Shown: one piece after another, positions 28,735 through 37,525 of the stretch
Numbering within the stretch: the stretch's first letter is position 1
Layout: every line of letters starts with the position of its first letter
Source of the DNA: Splendidivirga corallicola
GTDB taxonomy: Bacteria > Bacteroidota > Bacteroidia > Cytophagales > Cyclobacteriaceae
Length of the DNA stretch: 64,000 nt
Assembly (NCBI GenBank): GCA_030442035.1
Contig: JAUJEA010000014.1
Location: forward strand, 124,001 to 188,000
Direction: 5' to 3'
Notes under the pieces: model-generated
Seen by the model: the letters and a program-made list of their open reading frames with translations, nothing else
The model's database searches: none
Told to the model about the DNA's origin: nothing
Program-made: the position numbers and the translations under genes

Positions 28735-30699
28735 ATGAAAAGTTATCATTTAAAATTATCGGCAATGGCAACTTTACTATTAGTGTTTTTAGTAAGTGCC
28801 TGTAATCAGCAAAGCGGAGGGGACAAGGCCGGGGCCCTTGGTAGTGGAGATGCCGCCTCTAAAGTTTATGTAGCTCCTGGTGAGTATGATGAATTTTACG
28901 CTTTTTTATCCGGAGGTTTTAGTGGGCAGATGAGCGTCTATGGCTTGCCTTCCGGAAGATTGTTAAAGATTATTCCGGTATTTGCGCAGGACGCAGAGAA
29001 GGGTTGGGGATATAATGAGGAGACTAAACCCATGTTGAATACTTCTTATGGTTTTGTTCCCTGGGATGATGCACACCATCCGGAGTTATCTCAAACAAAT
29101 GGAGTTCCTGATGGAAGATGGGTATTTATCAATGGTAATAATACGCCAAGGATCGCCAGGATTGACCTCACCACTTTTGAAACGACGGACATAATAGAGA
29201 TCCCAAATAGTGGTGGTAATCACAGCTCTCCATTTACAACAGAGAATACGGAGTATGTGGTAGCCGGAACACGTTTTAGCGTTCCGTTTCCTCAAAAGGA
29301 TGTGGCCATCAGCTCCTATAAAGAAAATTTCAAAGGAGCACTTTCCTTTATAAAAGTTGAGGAGGAAGGTTTGGACATTGCTTTCCAGATATTGGTTCCC
29401 GGATACGACTATGACCTGGCACACTCCGGTAAAGGAAAATCTCATGGATGGACTTTCTTTACAACTTATAACACAGAAGAAAGCCATACACTTAAAGAAG
29501 TAAATGCTTCACAGAATGATAAGGACTTTATTGCCGCAGTGAACTGGAAGAAAGCAGAAGAATATCTGTCACAGGGCAAAGCAAAAGATTTTCCGGCTGA
29601 ATACCTGGTTAACCGATACGATGAAAGTACCCATACTGCTACTTCAACCAAACATGAAACAGTAAAAGTATTGATTCCTTCTGAGTGTCCTGGTTTGATC
29701 TATTACTTACCTACTCCAAAATCTCCTCACGGTGTGGATGTTGATCCAACGGGAGAATACATCGTAGGTAATGGGAAATTATCAGCAGATCTTACAATTC
29801 ATTCATTTGACAAAATGATGGCAGCGATTGAAAGCCAGTCTTTTGACGACGAGATCGATGGTATCCCTGTTCTCAAATTCGAAGATGTATTGGCTGGTAC
29901 CGTTCAAAGTGGTGGATTAGGACCGTTGCATACCGAGTTTGATGCCAATGGAAATGCCTATACTACTTTCTTTATTTCCTCTGAAGTTGTTAAATGGAAA
30001 GTAGGTACATGGGAAGTGTTGGACAGGGCACCTTGTTACTATTCTGTGGGTCACTTAATGATTCCTGGAGGTGATTCCAAAAAGCCGTGGGGTAAATATT
30101 TGGTGGCCATGAACAAGATCACCAAAGACAGATATTTACCAACGGGTCCTGAAATGAACCACTCTGCACAGTTGTTTGATATTTCAGGTGATAAGATGCA
30201 ATTGATACTGGATTTCCCAACAGTGGGAGAGCCTCACTATGCGCAGGGAATTGCAGCTGATGTGGTGATGCAAAACTCTAAGAAGATTTATCCGCTTAAC
30301 GAGAACAATCACGCGCATGCAATCAAAAATGAGAGTGAAGTGAAGATAGTAAGAGAGGGTGATGTTGTGAGGATATATATGACTTCCATTAGAAGCCACT
30401 TTGCTCCGGATAATATTGAGGGAATTAAAGTGGGAGATAAAGTATACATTCACTTAACTAATTTGGAGCAAGATTGGGATACTCCGCATGGTTTAAGTGT
30501 ATTAGGAGCCAGAAATGCTGAATTATTAGTAATGCCTGGCCAAACAGAAACACTCTATTGGGAACCTCAGCGTCCTGGTGTGTATCCGTTTTATTGTACA
30601 GACTTTTGTTCTGCTCTACACCAGGAGATGCAAGGTTACATAAGAGTATCAGCAAAAGGATCGAATACGGAACTTAAATGGTCCGTAGGCGAGGATTAA
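28735..30699 (+). CDS. nosZ: Nitrous-oxide reductase, clade II (Sec-exported, lipoprotein-type signal)
   Basis: 654 residues. NosZ reduces N2O to N2 in the periplasm. The N-terminus is a Sec lipoprotein signal (lipobox VSAC) rather than a twin-arginine signal, the mark of clade II enzymes. CuZ-type histidines are seen in DDAHHPELSQ, SPHGVDVDP, GPLHTEFD and GEPHYAQG, in the family order. The C-terminal CuA cupredoxin domain has DTPHGL and the cluster FYCTDFCSALHQEMQG with C621, C625, H629 and M632. Length fits the family. It follows the cytochrome c lipoprotein by 116 bp and precedes the accessory genes. No nitrite or NO reductase gene is in the window, so the cell may use N2O made by others. 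Confidence 0.97.
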   Translation: MKSYHLKLSAMATLLLVFLVSACNQQSGGDKAGALGSGDAASKVYVAPGEYDEFYAFLSGGFSGQMSVYGLPSGRLLKIIPVFAQDAEKGWGYNEETKPMLNTSYGFVPWDDAHHPELSQTNGVPDGRWVFINGNNTPRIARIDLTTFETTDIIEIPNSGGNHSSPFTTENTEYVVAGTRFSVPFPQKDVAISSYKENFKGALSFIKVEEEGLDIAFQILVPGYDYDLAHSGKGKSHGWTFFTTYNTEESHTLKEVNASQNDKDFIAAVNWKKAEEYLSQGKAKDFPAEYLVNRYDESTHTATSTKHETVKVLIPSECPGLIYYLPTPKSPHGVDVDPTGEYIVGNGKLSADLTIHSFDKMMAAIESQSFDDEIDGIPVLKFEDVLAGTVQSGGLGPLHTEFDANGNAYTTFFISSEVVKWKVGTWEVLDRAPCYYSVGHLMIPGGDSKKPWGKYLVAMNKITKDRYLPTGPEMNHSAQLFDISGDKMQLILDFPTVGEPHYAQGIAADVVMQNSKKIYPLNENNHAHAIKNESEVKIVREGDVVRIYMTSIRSHFAPDNIEGIKVGDKVYIHLTNLEQDWDTPHGLSVLGARNAELLVMPGQTETLYWEPQRPGVYPFYCTDFCSALHQEMQGYIRVSAKGSNTELKWSVGED

Positions 30700-30731
30700 A
30701 GCAACTCTTATAACGTGTTTTTCTTGTCAGT

Positions 30732-30759
30732 AGCCGCGCTCGCTCTTCCGAGCGTGGCT
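30732..30759 (+). terminator. Hairpin after nosZ
   Basis: AGCC-g-CGCTCG pairs with CGAGCG-t-GGCT around a short loop, 33 bp beyond the nosZ stop. There is no long T-run, so it may protect the nosZ mRNA 3' end or reduce transcription into the accessory genes, which are needed in smaller amounts. Confidence 0.55.
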
Positions 30760-30872
30760 TATTCCTCACACTCAGACTTAATTAACCGACAGGAATGACC
30801 CTCAATCGGACTTCAGGTACTTTCACAGGATCAAATAAATAGAAGCTTCAACATTTTAAAATTCAATACTTT

Positions 30873-31937
30873 ATGAAAAAGTTAGCGAGAATATGTATGT
30901 TGGTTGCGGTATTGATGCCTTTGCTGCTTTTTGTTTTCCCCCTTTGGAAAATCACACTCTCCGCTCCTCAGTACCCCGATGGCATTTCCATGTATATCTG
31001 GATAAACAAAATAACCGGTGACACGGAATATACTTTGCAAAATATCAATATTTTGAATCACTATGTTGGAATGCAATACATTGTGCCGGACTCCATTCCG
31101 GAATTAAAATACTTTCCATTTATTGTGATCAGCACGGTAATTATTGGTTTGATCTTTTTCTTTGTTAACAACAGAAAATTGTTCGTTACCTGGGGAGTAA
31201 TGATGATCCTGCTGGGAGCACTGGGCATTTATGATTTCTATCTTTGGGAATATGACTATGGCCACAACCTGGATCCTAACGCCCCCATCAAAGTGCCTGG
31301 CATGGCATATCAACCACCTGTTTTTGGAAGTAAAATGTTGTTGAATTTTAAAGCTGATTCCTACCCTGATCTTGGAGGTATATTTTTGGGTGTTGGCATC
31401 GCTTTAAGTTTTGCTGCATTCTGGATGGCCGGAAGAAAACAGCGTGACGGTAAAGTAAAACCTTTTGATGAACATCATACCAAGGAAAAAATCATTGCAG
31501 CAGTTACATTCATTGCCATACTTTCTTCCTGTACTCCAAAACAGGAACCCATTGTCTATGGGCAAGATGCTTGTAAATTCTGTAAAATGACAATAGTGGA
31601 TAACAGGTATGGATCGGAGCTGGTCACTACAAAGGGTAAAGTTTATAAGTTCGATGCTATTGAATGTATGATCAATTTCAAAAAAGCAGAATTGCAGGAT
31701 TCCGAAATTCATGATGCATTGGTAACGACTTACACTTTGCCAGGAAAGCTTGTTAGTGCCAGGGATGTCTGGTACTTGAGAAGCAAGGAACTCCCCAGTC
31801 CAATGGGGATGTTTCTCAATGCTTTTGAAAATAAAGAAGAAGCACTGAAATTTCAACAGGATCATCCGGGAGAAATTTTCAGCTGGGTGGACCTCAAGGA
31901 TCGCTTCGAACAACTGAGTTCATTGCAAGACCCTTAA
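30873..31937 (+). CDS. nosL: Fused membrane protein with C-terminal NosL copper-chaperone domain
   Basis: 354 residues in two parts. Residues 1-205 form a membrane module: N-terminal helix (ICMLVAVLMPLLLFVFPLW), a periplasmic loop, then three helices (FPFIVISTVIIGLIFFFV, LFVTWGVMMILLGALGIY, GGIFLGVGIALSFAAFWMAG). Residues about 215-354 are NosL: CKFCKMTIVDNRYGSELVTT and KFDAIECMINF. NosL binds Cu(I) and serves NosZ copper-centre assembly. Between the parts is KEKIIAAVTFIAILSSCTP, which reads like the signal peptide and lipobox of a free-standing NosL lipoprotein, so the gene appears to be an in-frame fusion of two neighbouring genes. The internal lipobox could still be processed. Transcribed with nosD, 9 bp downstream. 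Confidence 0.88.
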   Translation: MKKLARICMLVAVLMPLLLFVFPLWKITLSAPQYPDGISMYIWINKITGDTEYTLQNINILNHYVGMQYIVPDSIPELKYFPFIVISTVIIGLIFFFVNNRKLFVTWGVMMILLGALGIYDFYLWEYDYGHNLDPNAPIKVPGMAYQPPVFGSKMLLNFKADSYPDLGGIFLGVGIALSFAAFWMAGRKQRDGKVKPFDEHHTKEKIIAAVTFIAILSSCTPKQEPIVYGQDACKFCKMTIVDNRYGSELVTTKGKVYKFDAIECMINFKKAELQDSEIHDALVTTYTLPGKLVSARDVWYLRSKELPSPMGMFLNAFENKEEALKFQQDHPGEIFSWVDLKDRFEQLSSLQDP

Positions 31938-31946
31938 TTTCAAGAC

Positions 31947-33188
31947 ATGACACGTTATATGAGTATTTTATTGATAGGATGTTTTGTCCTTTCAGCTCCT
32001 CTATCTATGGCAGATACACTCACTATCTGTCAAACATGCCCCGTTAAAACCATTAAGCAGGGACTGGATAAATCGAAAGATGGTGATGTTGTTATTGTGA
32101 AACCAGGATTCTACCAGGAAGGGAATCTCAACATTACCAAACAAATCACTTTTCTTGGAGAGGATTTTCCGGTTATTGATGGAAATAATAATAATGAAGT
32201 TTTGACAATAAACGCGGATAGTGTTGTTGTCAGAGGATTTTTGATCCAAAATGTCGGAACGAACTACTTGGAAGACAGAGCTGGTATCAATATCAATGAA
32301 CGAGACTATTGCATTATTGAGAACAATAAACTCATAAATACCTTTTTTGGTATTTATCTGAAAAATGTCTCTGATTGTATTGTCAGGGATAATTTGATTC
32401 AAGGTAAGGCCATTGAAGAAATATCATCCGGAAATGCTATTCACGCCTGGAAAAGTAAAAACCTGATCATAGAGAATAATTTGGCTGAAAAGCATCGGGA
32501 TGGTATTTACCTGGAGTTTGTTGACAACAGTGTTATTTCCGGAAATACCAGCAGGGACAACCTGAGATATGGTTTGCATTTTATGTTTTCCAACCATGAT
32601 CAATATCGGGAAAATATATTCCTTAATAATGGTGCCGGAGTTGCGGTGATGTTCTCCAGGAACATCGAAATGATCCAAAACAGATTTGAGAAAAATTGGG
32701 GCGCTTCCTCCTATGGTCTATTGTTAAAGGAAATTTATGATGGGAAAATTGAGCATAATACCTTTCTTTCCAATACCATTGGTATTTATGCTGAAGGAGC
32801 TAACCGTCTCAATTTTAATTATAACGATTTTGAGAAAAATGGATGGGCATTGAAGATCTTAGGTAGTTGTATGGACAATAAGTTTGAGTATAATAATTTC
32901 ATATCCAATACCTTCGATCTTTCAACCAATAGTTCCAGGAATTACAATGAATATATCCATAATTATTGGGGTGATTATACGGGTTACGATCTGGATAAAG
33001 ATGGTTTCGGTGATGTGCCTTACAGACCGGTAAAACTTTTTTCCTATATAGTCAGTAAAGTGGATCCCTCCATCATCTTATTAAGGAGCTTATTCATTGA
33101 TATCCTAAATTTTGCAGAAAAGGTGACGCCGGTTTTTACCCCGGAGAGCCTTAAGGATGTTGAACCATTAATGAAACCTGTAAAATGA
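31947..33188 (+). CDS. nosD: NosD, periplasmic beta-helix protein for NosZ maturation
   Basis: 413 residues with a signal peptide (ending near PLSMAD) and a right-handed beta-helix of CASH/parallel-helix repeats (IENNKLINTFFGIYLKNV, IENNLAEKHRDGIYLEFVDN, VISGNTSRDNLRYGLHFMFS). The conserved NosD feature GLHFMFSN is present, and the tail has NYWGDYTGYDLDKDGFGD. NosD works with the NosFY ABC transporter to mature the CuZ site. Its stop overlaps the nosF start by four bases. Confidence 0.95.
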   Translation: MTRYMSILLIGCFVLSAPLSMADTLTICQTCPVKTIKQGLDKSKDGDVVIVKPGFYQEGNLNITKQITFLGEDFPVIDGNNNNEVLTINADSVVVRGFLIQNVGTNYLEDRAGININERDYCIIENNKLINTFFGIYLKNVSDCIVRDNLIQGKAIEEISSGNAIHAWKSKNLIIENNLAEKHRDGIYLEFVDNSVISGNTSRDNLRYGLHFMFSNHDQYRENIFLNNGAGVAVMFSRNIEMIQNRFEKNWGASSYGLLLKEIYDGKIEHNTFLSNTIGIYAEGANRLNFNYNDFEKNGWALKILGSCMDNKFEYNNFISNTFDLSTNSSRNYNEYIHNYWGDYTGYDLDKDGFGDVPYRPVKLFSYIVSKVDPSIILLRSLFIDILNFAEKVTPVFTPESLKDVEPLMKPVK

Positions 33189-33955
33189 TCAACATTAAAA
33201 ACTTAAAAAAATCATTTGGCAAGAATGAGGTCTTAAAGGGCATTGATCTTGACATTAACAACAATGGCATCTTTGCCATCCTTGGTCCAAATGGTTCCGG
33301 AAAAACAACGATTATTAAGAGTATTCTAGGCCTCGTTGTTCCGGACGAGGGAGATATTGTTTTACAACAAAAAAACATCGCCAGGAACTGGAAATACCGG
33401 GAATATGTAAACTACCTGCCTCAGATAGCCAGGTTCCCGGAAAACCTTAAGGTGAGAGAACTTATTGATATGGTGAAAGATCTGAGAAATTCACCAGCTC
33501 ATGAACAGGAGCTCATTGAACTTTTTGAACTAAATACATCTTTAGACAAATCATTGAAAAACCTCTCCGGAGGAACACGACAAAAAGTAAATGTGGTATT
33601 GAGCTTCATGTTTGATAATCCCATACTCATTTTGGATGAGCCCACCGTAGGACTTGACCCGGTGGCAATGATCAGGCTTAAGAAGCTGATTTTAAAAGAA
33701 AGAAAAAAGGGTAAGACCATATTGCTTACTACACATATTATGAGTGTTGTGGAAGAGTTGGCTGATGAAATTGTGTTTTTACTGGAGGGTAAAATTCATT
33801 TTCGTGGTTCGTTAGAAGAACTTAATCAAAGAGCACAAGGCAAGAATCTTGAGCATTCAATTGCCAAGATCCTTGAAAATGGTATGGAGCAAGAGGCCCA
33901 GATTACTGATCCGGTTAATTCACGTCAACTAAATTTTCAACAACGTTATGCTTAA
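33185..33955 (+). CDS. nosF: NosF, ABC transporter ATPase
   Basis: 256 residues with all ATPase motifs: Walker A GPNGSGKTTI (about 36-45), signature LSGGTRQKVN, Walker B ILILDEPTVGLDP, and the switch His in LLTTHIMS. It powers NosY, and with NosD supports assembly of the NosZ copper-sulfur site. It overlaps nosD by 4 bp and nosY by 8 bp, so translation is coupled. Confidence 0.95.
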   Translation: MINIKNLKKSFGKNEVLKGIDLDINNNGIFAILGPNGSGKTTIIKSILGLVVPDEGDIVLQQKNIARNWKYREYVNYLPQIARFPENLKVRELIDMVKDLRNSPAHEQELIELFELNTSLDKSLKNLSGGTRQKVNVVLSFMFDNPILILDEPTVGLDPVAMIRLKKLILKERKKGKTILLTTHIMSVVEELADEIVFLLEGKIHFRGSLEELNQRAQGKNLEHSIAKILENGMEQEAQITDPVNSRQLNFQQRYA

Positions 33956-34730
33956 GATATTTAAATACAGCTTCTTTGATCTAATCAGAAGCAGATGGAT
34001 ATATGCATATTTTTCATTTTATCTCATTACAGCTATATCCTTGTTGTATATAAGCAACGATCTGAACAGAGCTATTTTGAGCTTAATGAATATCGTGATC
34101 ATCCTAAGTCCATTGATAGGAACCATGTTTGGCGTTATGTATTATTATAATTCCAGAGAATTTGTGGAATTATTGCTGGCTCAGCCGGTTAAAAGAACTG
34201 CCATTTTTTTAGGACAATACCTGGGATTGACGGTGTCCTTTTCATTAAGTTTTGGATTGGGACTGGGACTTCCCTTTCTGTTCAATGGAATTCTTGGTTC
34301 GGAAGAGATCGGTAATTTCCTTATCTTGCTGCTTAATGGCACTTTGCTGACTTTCATTTTTACAGCCATTGCTTTCCTGATCTCTTTATTAAATGAAAAC
34401 AAGATTAAGGGTTTTGGCCTGGCCATTATCATATGGTTGTTTTTTGCAGTGATCTATGATGGATTGTTTTTACTCTCATTGGTCATTTTTGAAGATTATC
34501 CCCTGGATAGTTTTGCACTCATTGCAAGCATATTCAACCCTATAGATCTCTCTCGTATATTTATGATGCTTCAATTGGATATTTCGGCATTGCTGGGATA
34601 CACAGGAGCTGTGTTCAATAAATTTTTGGGTACTAATATGGGAATTGTTGTAGCACTCATTTCATCACTGTTATGGGTATTTATTCCTGTAAAAGGCTTT
34701 CTGCACTATTCATTGAAGAAAGATTTTTAG
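33948..34730 (+). CDS. nosY: NosY, ABC transporter permease
   Basis: 260 residues with six membrane helices and the NosY-like loop MYYYNSREFVELLLAQPVKRTAIFLGQYLG after the second helix (only the core YNSREFVELLLAQPVKR is diagnostic). It forms the membrane part of the NosFY transporter. The start overlaps the nosF end by 8 bp. The next gene follows after about 70 bp. Confidence 0.93.
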   Translation: MLKIFKYSFFDLIRSRWIYAYFSFYLITAISLLYISNDLNRAILSLMNIVIILSPLIGTMFGVMYYYNSREFVELLLAQPVKRTAIFLGQYLGLTVSFSLSFGLGLGLPFLFNGILGSEEIGNFLILLLNGTLLTFIFTAIAFLISLLNENKIKGFGLAIIIWLFFAVIYDGLFLLSLVIFEDYPLDSFALIASIFNPIDLSRIFMMLQLDISALLGYTGAVFNKFLGTNMGIVVALISSLLWVFIPVKGFLHYSLKKDF

Positions 34731-34799
34731 TTCACCTCATTATTGAATTGATATGGATCTGTAGGAAACTTTCAAACCTACTGCTGGTTATCAATATTT

Positions 34800-35861
34800 A
34801 TGAAACGCAAACCTGTTCTCTTCATAGCACCATTAATTATTATCTCCCTTCTGTTAGGTATTTTGGGTGGCTTGTATCGTTTAGGTTGGTCAATCCCGGT
34901 AAACAAATGGGCTATTGAACATGGTGCCTTGATGGTCGGAGGTTTTTTAGGCACTGTAATTTCCCTGGAACGGGTAGTGACGCTACAAAAGCATTGGTTC
35001 AAAATTGTACCTTTTCTTTCCGGTATCAGTACAATCACCTTGTTATTCGGGTTTCAACAAGTAGCATATCTACTCCTGATTTTGGGAAGTACCGGATTAA
35101 TAATGGTTTACTTATTTATATACCATACATATAAAGAGCCCTATTTTATCATTATGCTCATAGGAGCTGTTTGCTGGTTTATTGGTAACATACTTTTATC
35201 ATTACATCATTTCTATCCACAGGTATTTCCCTGGTGGATGGGCTTCCTGTTGTTAACCATAGTCGCTGAACGTCTAGAGCTAACCAAATTTCTGCCGGTC
35301 AAAAAGAGTCATAAACAATGGTTAACCATTTTTATAACCACATTCTGTATAGCATTATTGATTCCCTATCATTTATATGGGAAGGAATTGGCAGCCATGG
35401 CTGTCATAGCCATGGCATGCTGGCTGATCAGATTCGATATCGCCAGAATGAACATCGGAAAGAAAGGACTTTTTAAATTTACCGGAATACTGCTTTTTCT
35501 TGGTTATTTATGGCTGGCCTTAGCTGGCGTTCTAATGGCATTTGGAGAAGGACTGGGATTGTCTTATGATGCCCTATTACATGTCTTTTTTATAGGGTTT
35601 GTTTTTTCCATGATCTTTGCACACGGACCAATTATTTTACCAGGTGTGGCTGGTTTTGCCATAAAACCATTTAGTAATGTTCTTTATATTCCGGCGTTGC
35701 TGTTACACACTTCATTGATTTCAAGGATCATTGGAGATTTGACAGTACATCTTACTTTAAGAAAATGGGGTGGTATGCTGGGAGCTGTGGCTATTGTACT
35801 TTATTTTTTGCTGTTGATTATGACATTGGTCCGACAAAAAAATAAAAGTGTTAAATTTTGA
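34800..35861 (+). CDS. Uncharacterised multi-span protein linked to nos
   Basis: 353 residues, about eleven or twelve membrane helices and almost no soluble domain. I do not recognise a named family with certainty. Possible metal or haem ligands recur inside or at the ends of helices: AIEHGALMVGGFLGTVISLE, SLHHFYPQVFPWW, DALLHVFFIGFVFSMIFAHG and LLLHTSL. The HVFFIGF...FAHGPIILPG segment loosely recalls NnrS-like haem-copper proteins, which act in nitrogen-oxide metabolism. It lies 69 bp after nosY, on the same strand and probably in the same operon, just before a second membrane protein with a similar set of histidines. A link to copper or haem handling, or to N-oxide response, is inference. 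Confidence 0.6.
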   Translation: MKRKPVLFIAPLIIISLLLGILGGLYRLGWSIPVNKWAIEHGALMVGGFLGTVISLERVVTLQKHWFKIVPFLSGISTITLLFGFQQVAYLLLILGSTGLIMVYLFIYHTYKEPYFIIMLIGAVCWFIGNILLSLHHFYPQVFPWWMGFLLLTIVAERLELTKFLPVKKSHKQWLTIFITTFCIALLIPYHLYGKELAAMAVIAMACWLIRFDIARMNIGKKGLFKFTGILLFLGYLWLALAGVLMAFGEGLGLSYDALLHVFFIGFVFSMIFAHGPIILPGVAGFAIKPFSNVLYIPALLLHTSLISRIIGDLTVHLTLRKWGGMLGAVAIVLYFLLLIMTLVRQKNKSVKF

Positions 35862-35913
35862 ATATTGCACTTTAAATTAAAAATGAAAATATCATAGATA
35901 AGGATTAGTTCCG

Positions 35914-37230
35914 GTGAAGAATAAAAGCAATTCAAAATTCATAACTCAAAATTCAACATTGGAGAAAGAGTTCAAGGATTTCTTCCTCCATTATGCCAAA
36001 ACCGCATTTATCTTCTTTTTTATATCCGGACTACTAGGTGCGATTCTTAGACTAACATTTTTTCAACCAATACCTGGACTCAATTATAAATTTACATTGC
36101 ATGGGCATTCCCATGTCATTTTTTTGGGTTGGATTTTTAATGTGTTGTTTCTGGGTTTTAATTATGTATTAAACCAAAACCATCCAATATCGAATTGGAA
36201 AAAATATAATATCGTTTTTTGGTTATTACAACTGACAGTGGTGGGGATGCTCATTTTTTTCCCAATACAGGGCTATGCGTTATGGTCAATTATTTTTTCC
36301 ACAGCCAACATTTTTATCTCCTATAGTTATGTCTTCTTTTATTTTCGCGACGTTCGAAAAATGACCATTTTAAAGGATTCTCTTTCGATCGGCCTTATTA
36401 AATGGGCCTTAATCTTTTTAGCTATTTCTACCATTGGTCCCTTTTCATTGGGTCCGGTCATAGCTATGGGATATGCGGAATCAGACTGGTATTACCTGGC
36501 GATTTATTTCTATTTACATTTTCAATACAACGGTCTTTTTACATTTGGTGTGTTGGGATTACTCTTTGGAATACTAGAGAAAAATGGGATAATCTATGAT
36601 CGAAAGAAAGCCAGGCGTTTTTTGACCCTTATGATCATTTCCTGTTTCTTGTCACTTGCACTGTCTGCACTTTGGACACATCCACCGGACTACATTTATA
36701 TCATTGGAGTTATATCGGTTATCATTCAATTGATAGCCTTCTATGATGGTATAAGTCTTTACCGATCATTCCGGCAGCAATTGTTCACGCTTGCAAAAGG
36801 AAAGGTTGTATGGTTGATTAAACTGTCTTTGCTGGCCTTTGTAATCAAGATTCTTTTGCAATCGTTATCAGCAATTCCTGAAGTGGCAGATATGGCTTTT
36901 CAAAACAGAAATTTTATCATTGCCTATTTACATTTAATTTTTCTCGGATTTATCTCATTTTTCCTCATTGCCTGGCTCATACACCATCACTTTATAAACC
37001 AGTATTCACGGGCTGTTGGCCTTGGATTGATCCTACTGGTAACAGGCTTTACGATCAGCGAATTGCTTATTGGTTTTCAGCCATATTTATTTAAACTATT
37101 TCCAGCCGTAGCTTCCTATTACTATCCTATGTTGTTTTGGTGTTCTTTGTTGATGCCTGTTGGCATTTTGTTTCTCCTGGTCAATAATCGACACAGACCA
37201 GGTTCTGAAAAGGAAGTACATTTTATATGA
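35914..37230 (+). CDS. Uncharacterised multi-span protein with haem-oxidase-like histidines
   Basis: 438 residues from a GTG start (35914), preceded by AAGGA. About twelve membrane helices; the layout and the histidines FTLHGHSHVIFLGWIFNVLF (about 55-75), YLHFQYNGLFTFGVLG and AYLHLIFLGFISFFLIAWLIHHHF recall haem-copper oxidase subunit I or NorB-like proteins, but the usual CuB ligand set is not obvious to me, so a respiratory oxidase function is not supported. The first 20 residues are encoded by a simple A-rich stretch (about NSKFITQNSTLEKE) that looks like intergenic spacer sequence, so the true start may be further in. It is the last gene before a MITE-like repeat and the hemN promoter. 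Confidence 0.55.
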   Translation: MKNKSNSKFITQNSTLEKEFKDFFLHYAKTAFIFFFISGLLGAILRLTFFQPIPGLNYKFTLHGHSHVIFLGWIFNVLFLGFNYVLNQNHPISNWKKYNIVFWLLQLTVVGMLIFFPIQGYALWSIIFSTANIFISYSYVFFYFRDVRKMTILKDSLSIGLIKWALIFLAISTIGPFSLGPVIAMGYAESDWYYLAIYFYLHFQYNGLFTFGVLGLLFGILEKNGIIYDRKKARRFLTLMIISCFLSLALSALWTHPPDYIYIIGVISVIIQLIAFYDGISLYRSFRQQLFTLAKGKVVWLIKLSLLAFVIKILLQSLSAIPEVADMAFQNRNFIIAYLHLIFLGFISFFLIAWLIHHHFINQYSRAVGLGLILLVTGFTISELLIGFQPYLFKLFPAVASYYYPMLFWCSLLMPVGILFLLVNNRHRPGSEKEVHFI

Positions 37231-37281
37231 CTGGTGTTTAAGTTTTATTACCAAAAGAGATAACTGAAGCTGATTTTGAAT

Positions 37282-37407
37282 TAATGCCATTTGAATAAGC
37301 TTTCAGTCATCAGGCTTCGGGTGTCAGATAATCTTCCCGCAAGCTAAAAAACATCTTTTAGGCTGAAATCTGATACCTGACGCCTGAAAGCTTTAAAAAA
37401 TGGCATA
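37282..37407 (-). repeat. MITE-like imperfect palindrome, copy 2 of 3
   Basis: Left end TAATGCCATTTGAATAAGCT and right end AGCTTTAAAAAATGGCAT are inverted copies. Its inner segment GTCAGATAATCTTCCCGC... is the reverse complement of the matching part of copy 3 (41654-41793), so this copy is in the opposite orientation. It occupies most of the gap before the hemN promoter. Confidence 0.7.
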
Positions 37408-37446
37408 TTTCCTACCCCAACACCTCAACACTCCAACACCCGAAAC

Positions 37447-37512
37447 CTGATTTATATCATTTTTCAATCTGATCAAGATCATAAAATAATAGGTGCTTCC
37501 TGGCGACTTTTA
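37447..37512 (+). promoter_or_regulatory. Tandem FNR-like boxes of the hemN promoter
   Basis: CTGATTTATATCAT (37447-37460) and CTGATCAAGATCAT (37469-37482), centres exactly 22 bp apart. At the position where the perfect -7 box lies in the ccoI and nos promoters there is a weaker match, GACTTTTA (37505-37512, 4 of 6). HemN is the anaerobic coproporphyrinogen oxidase, a classical FNR target. Confidence 0.78.
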
Positions 37513-37525
37513 CGGCAAAAAAAGG

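Noticed and set aside
37493-37525. GTG start for hemN
   Set aside because: It lies upstream of the position expected for transcription start and before the conserved family N-terminus at 37526.
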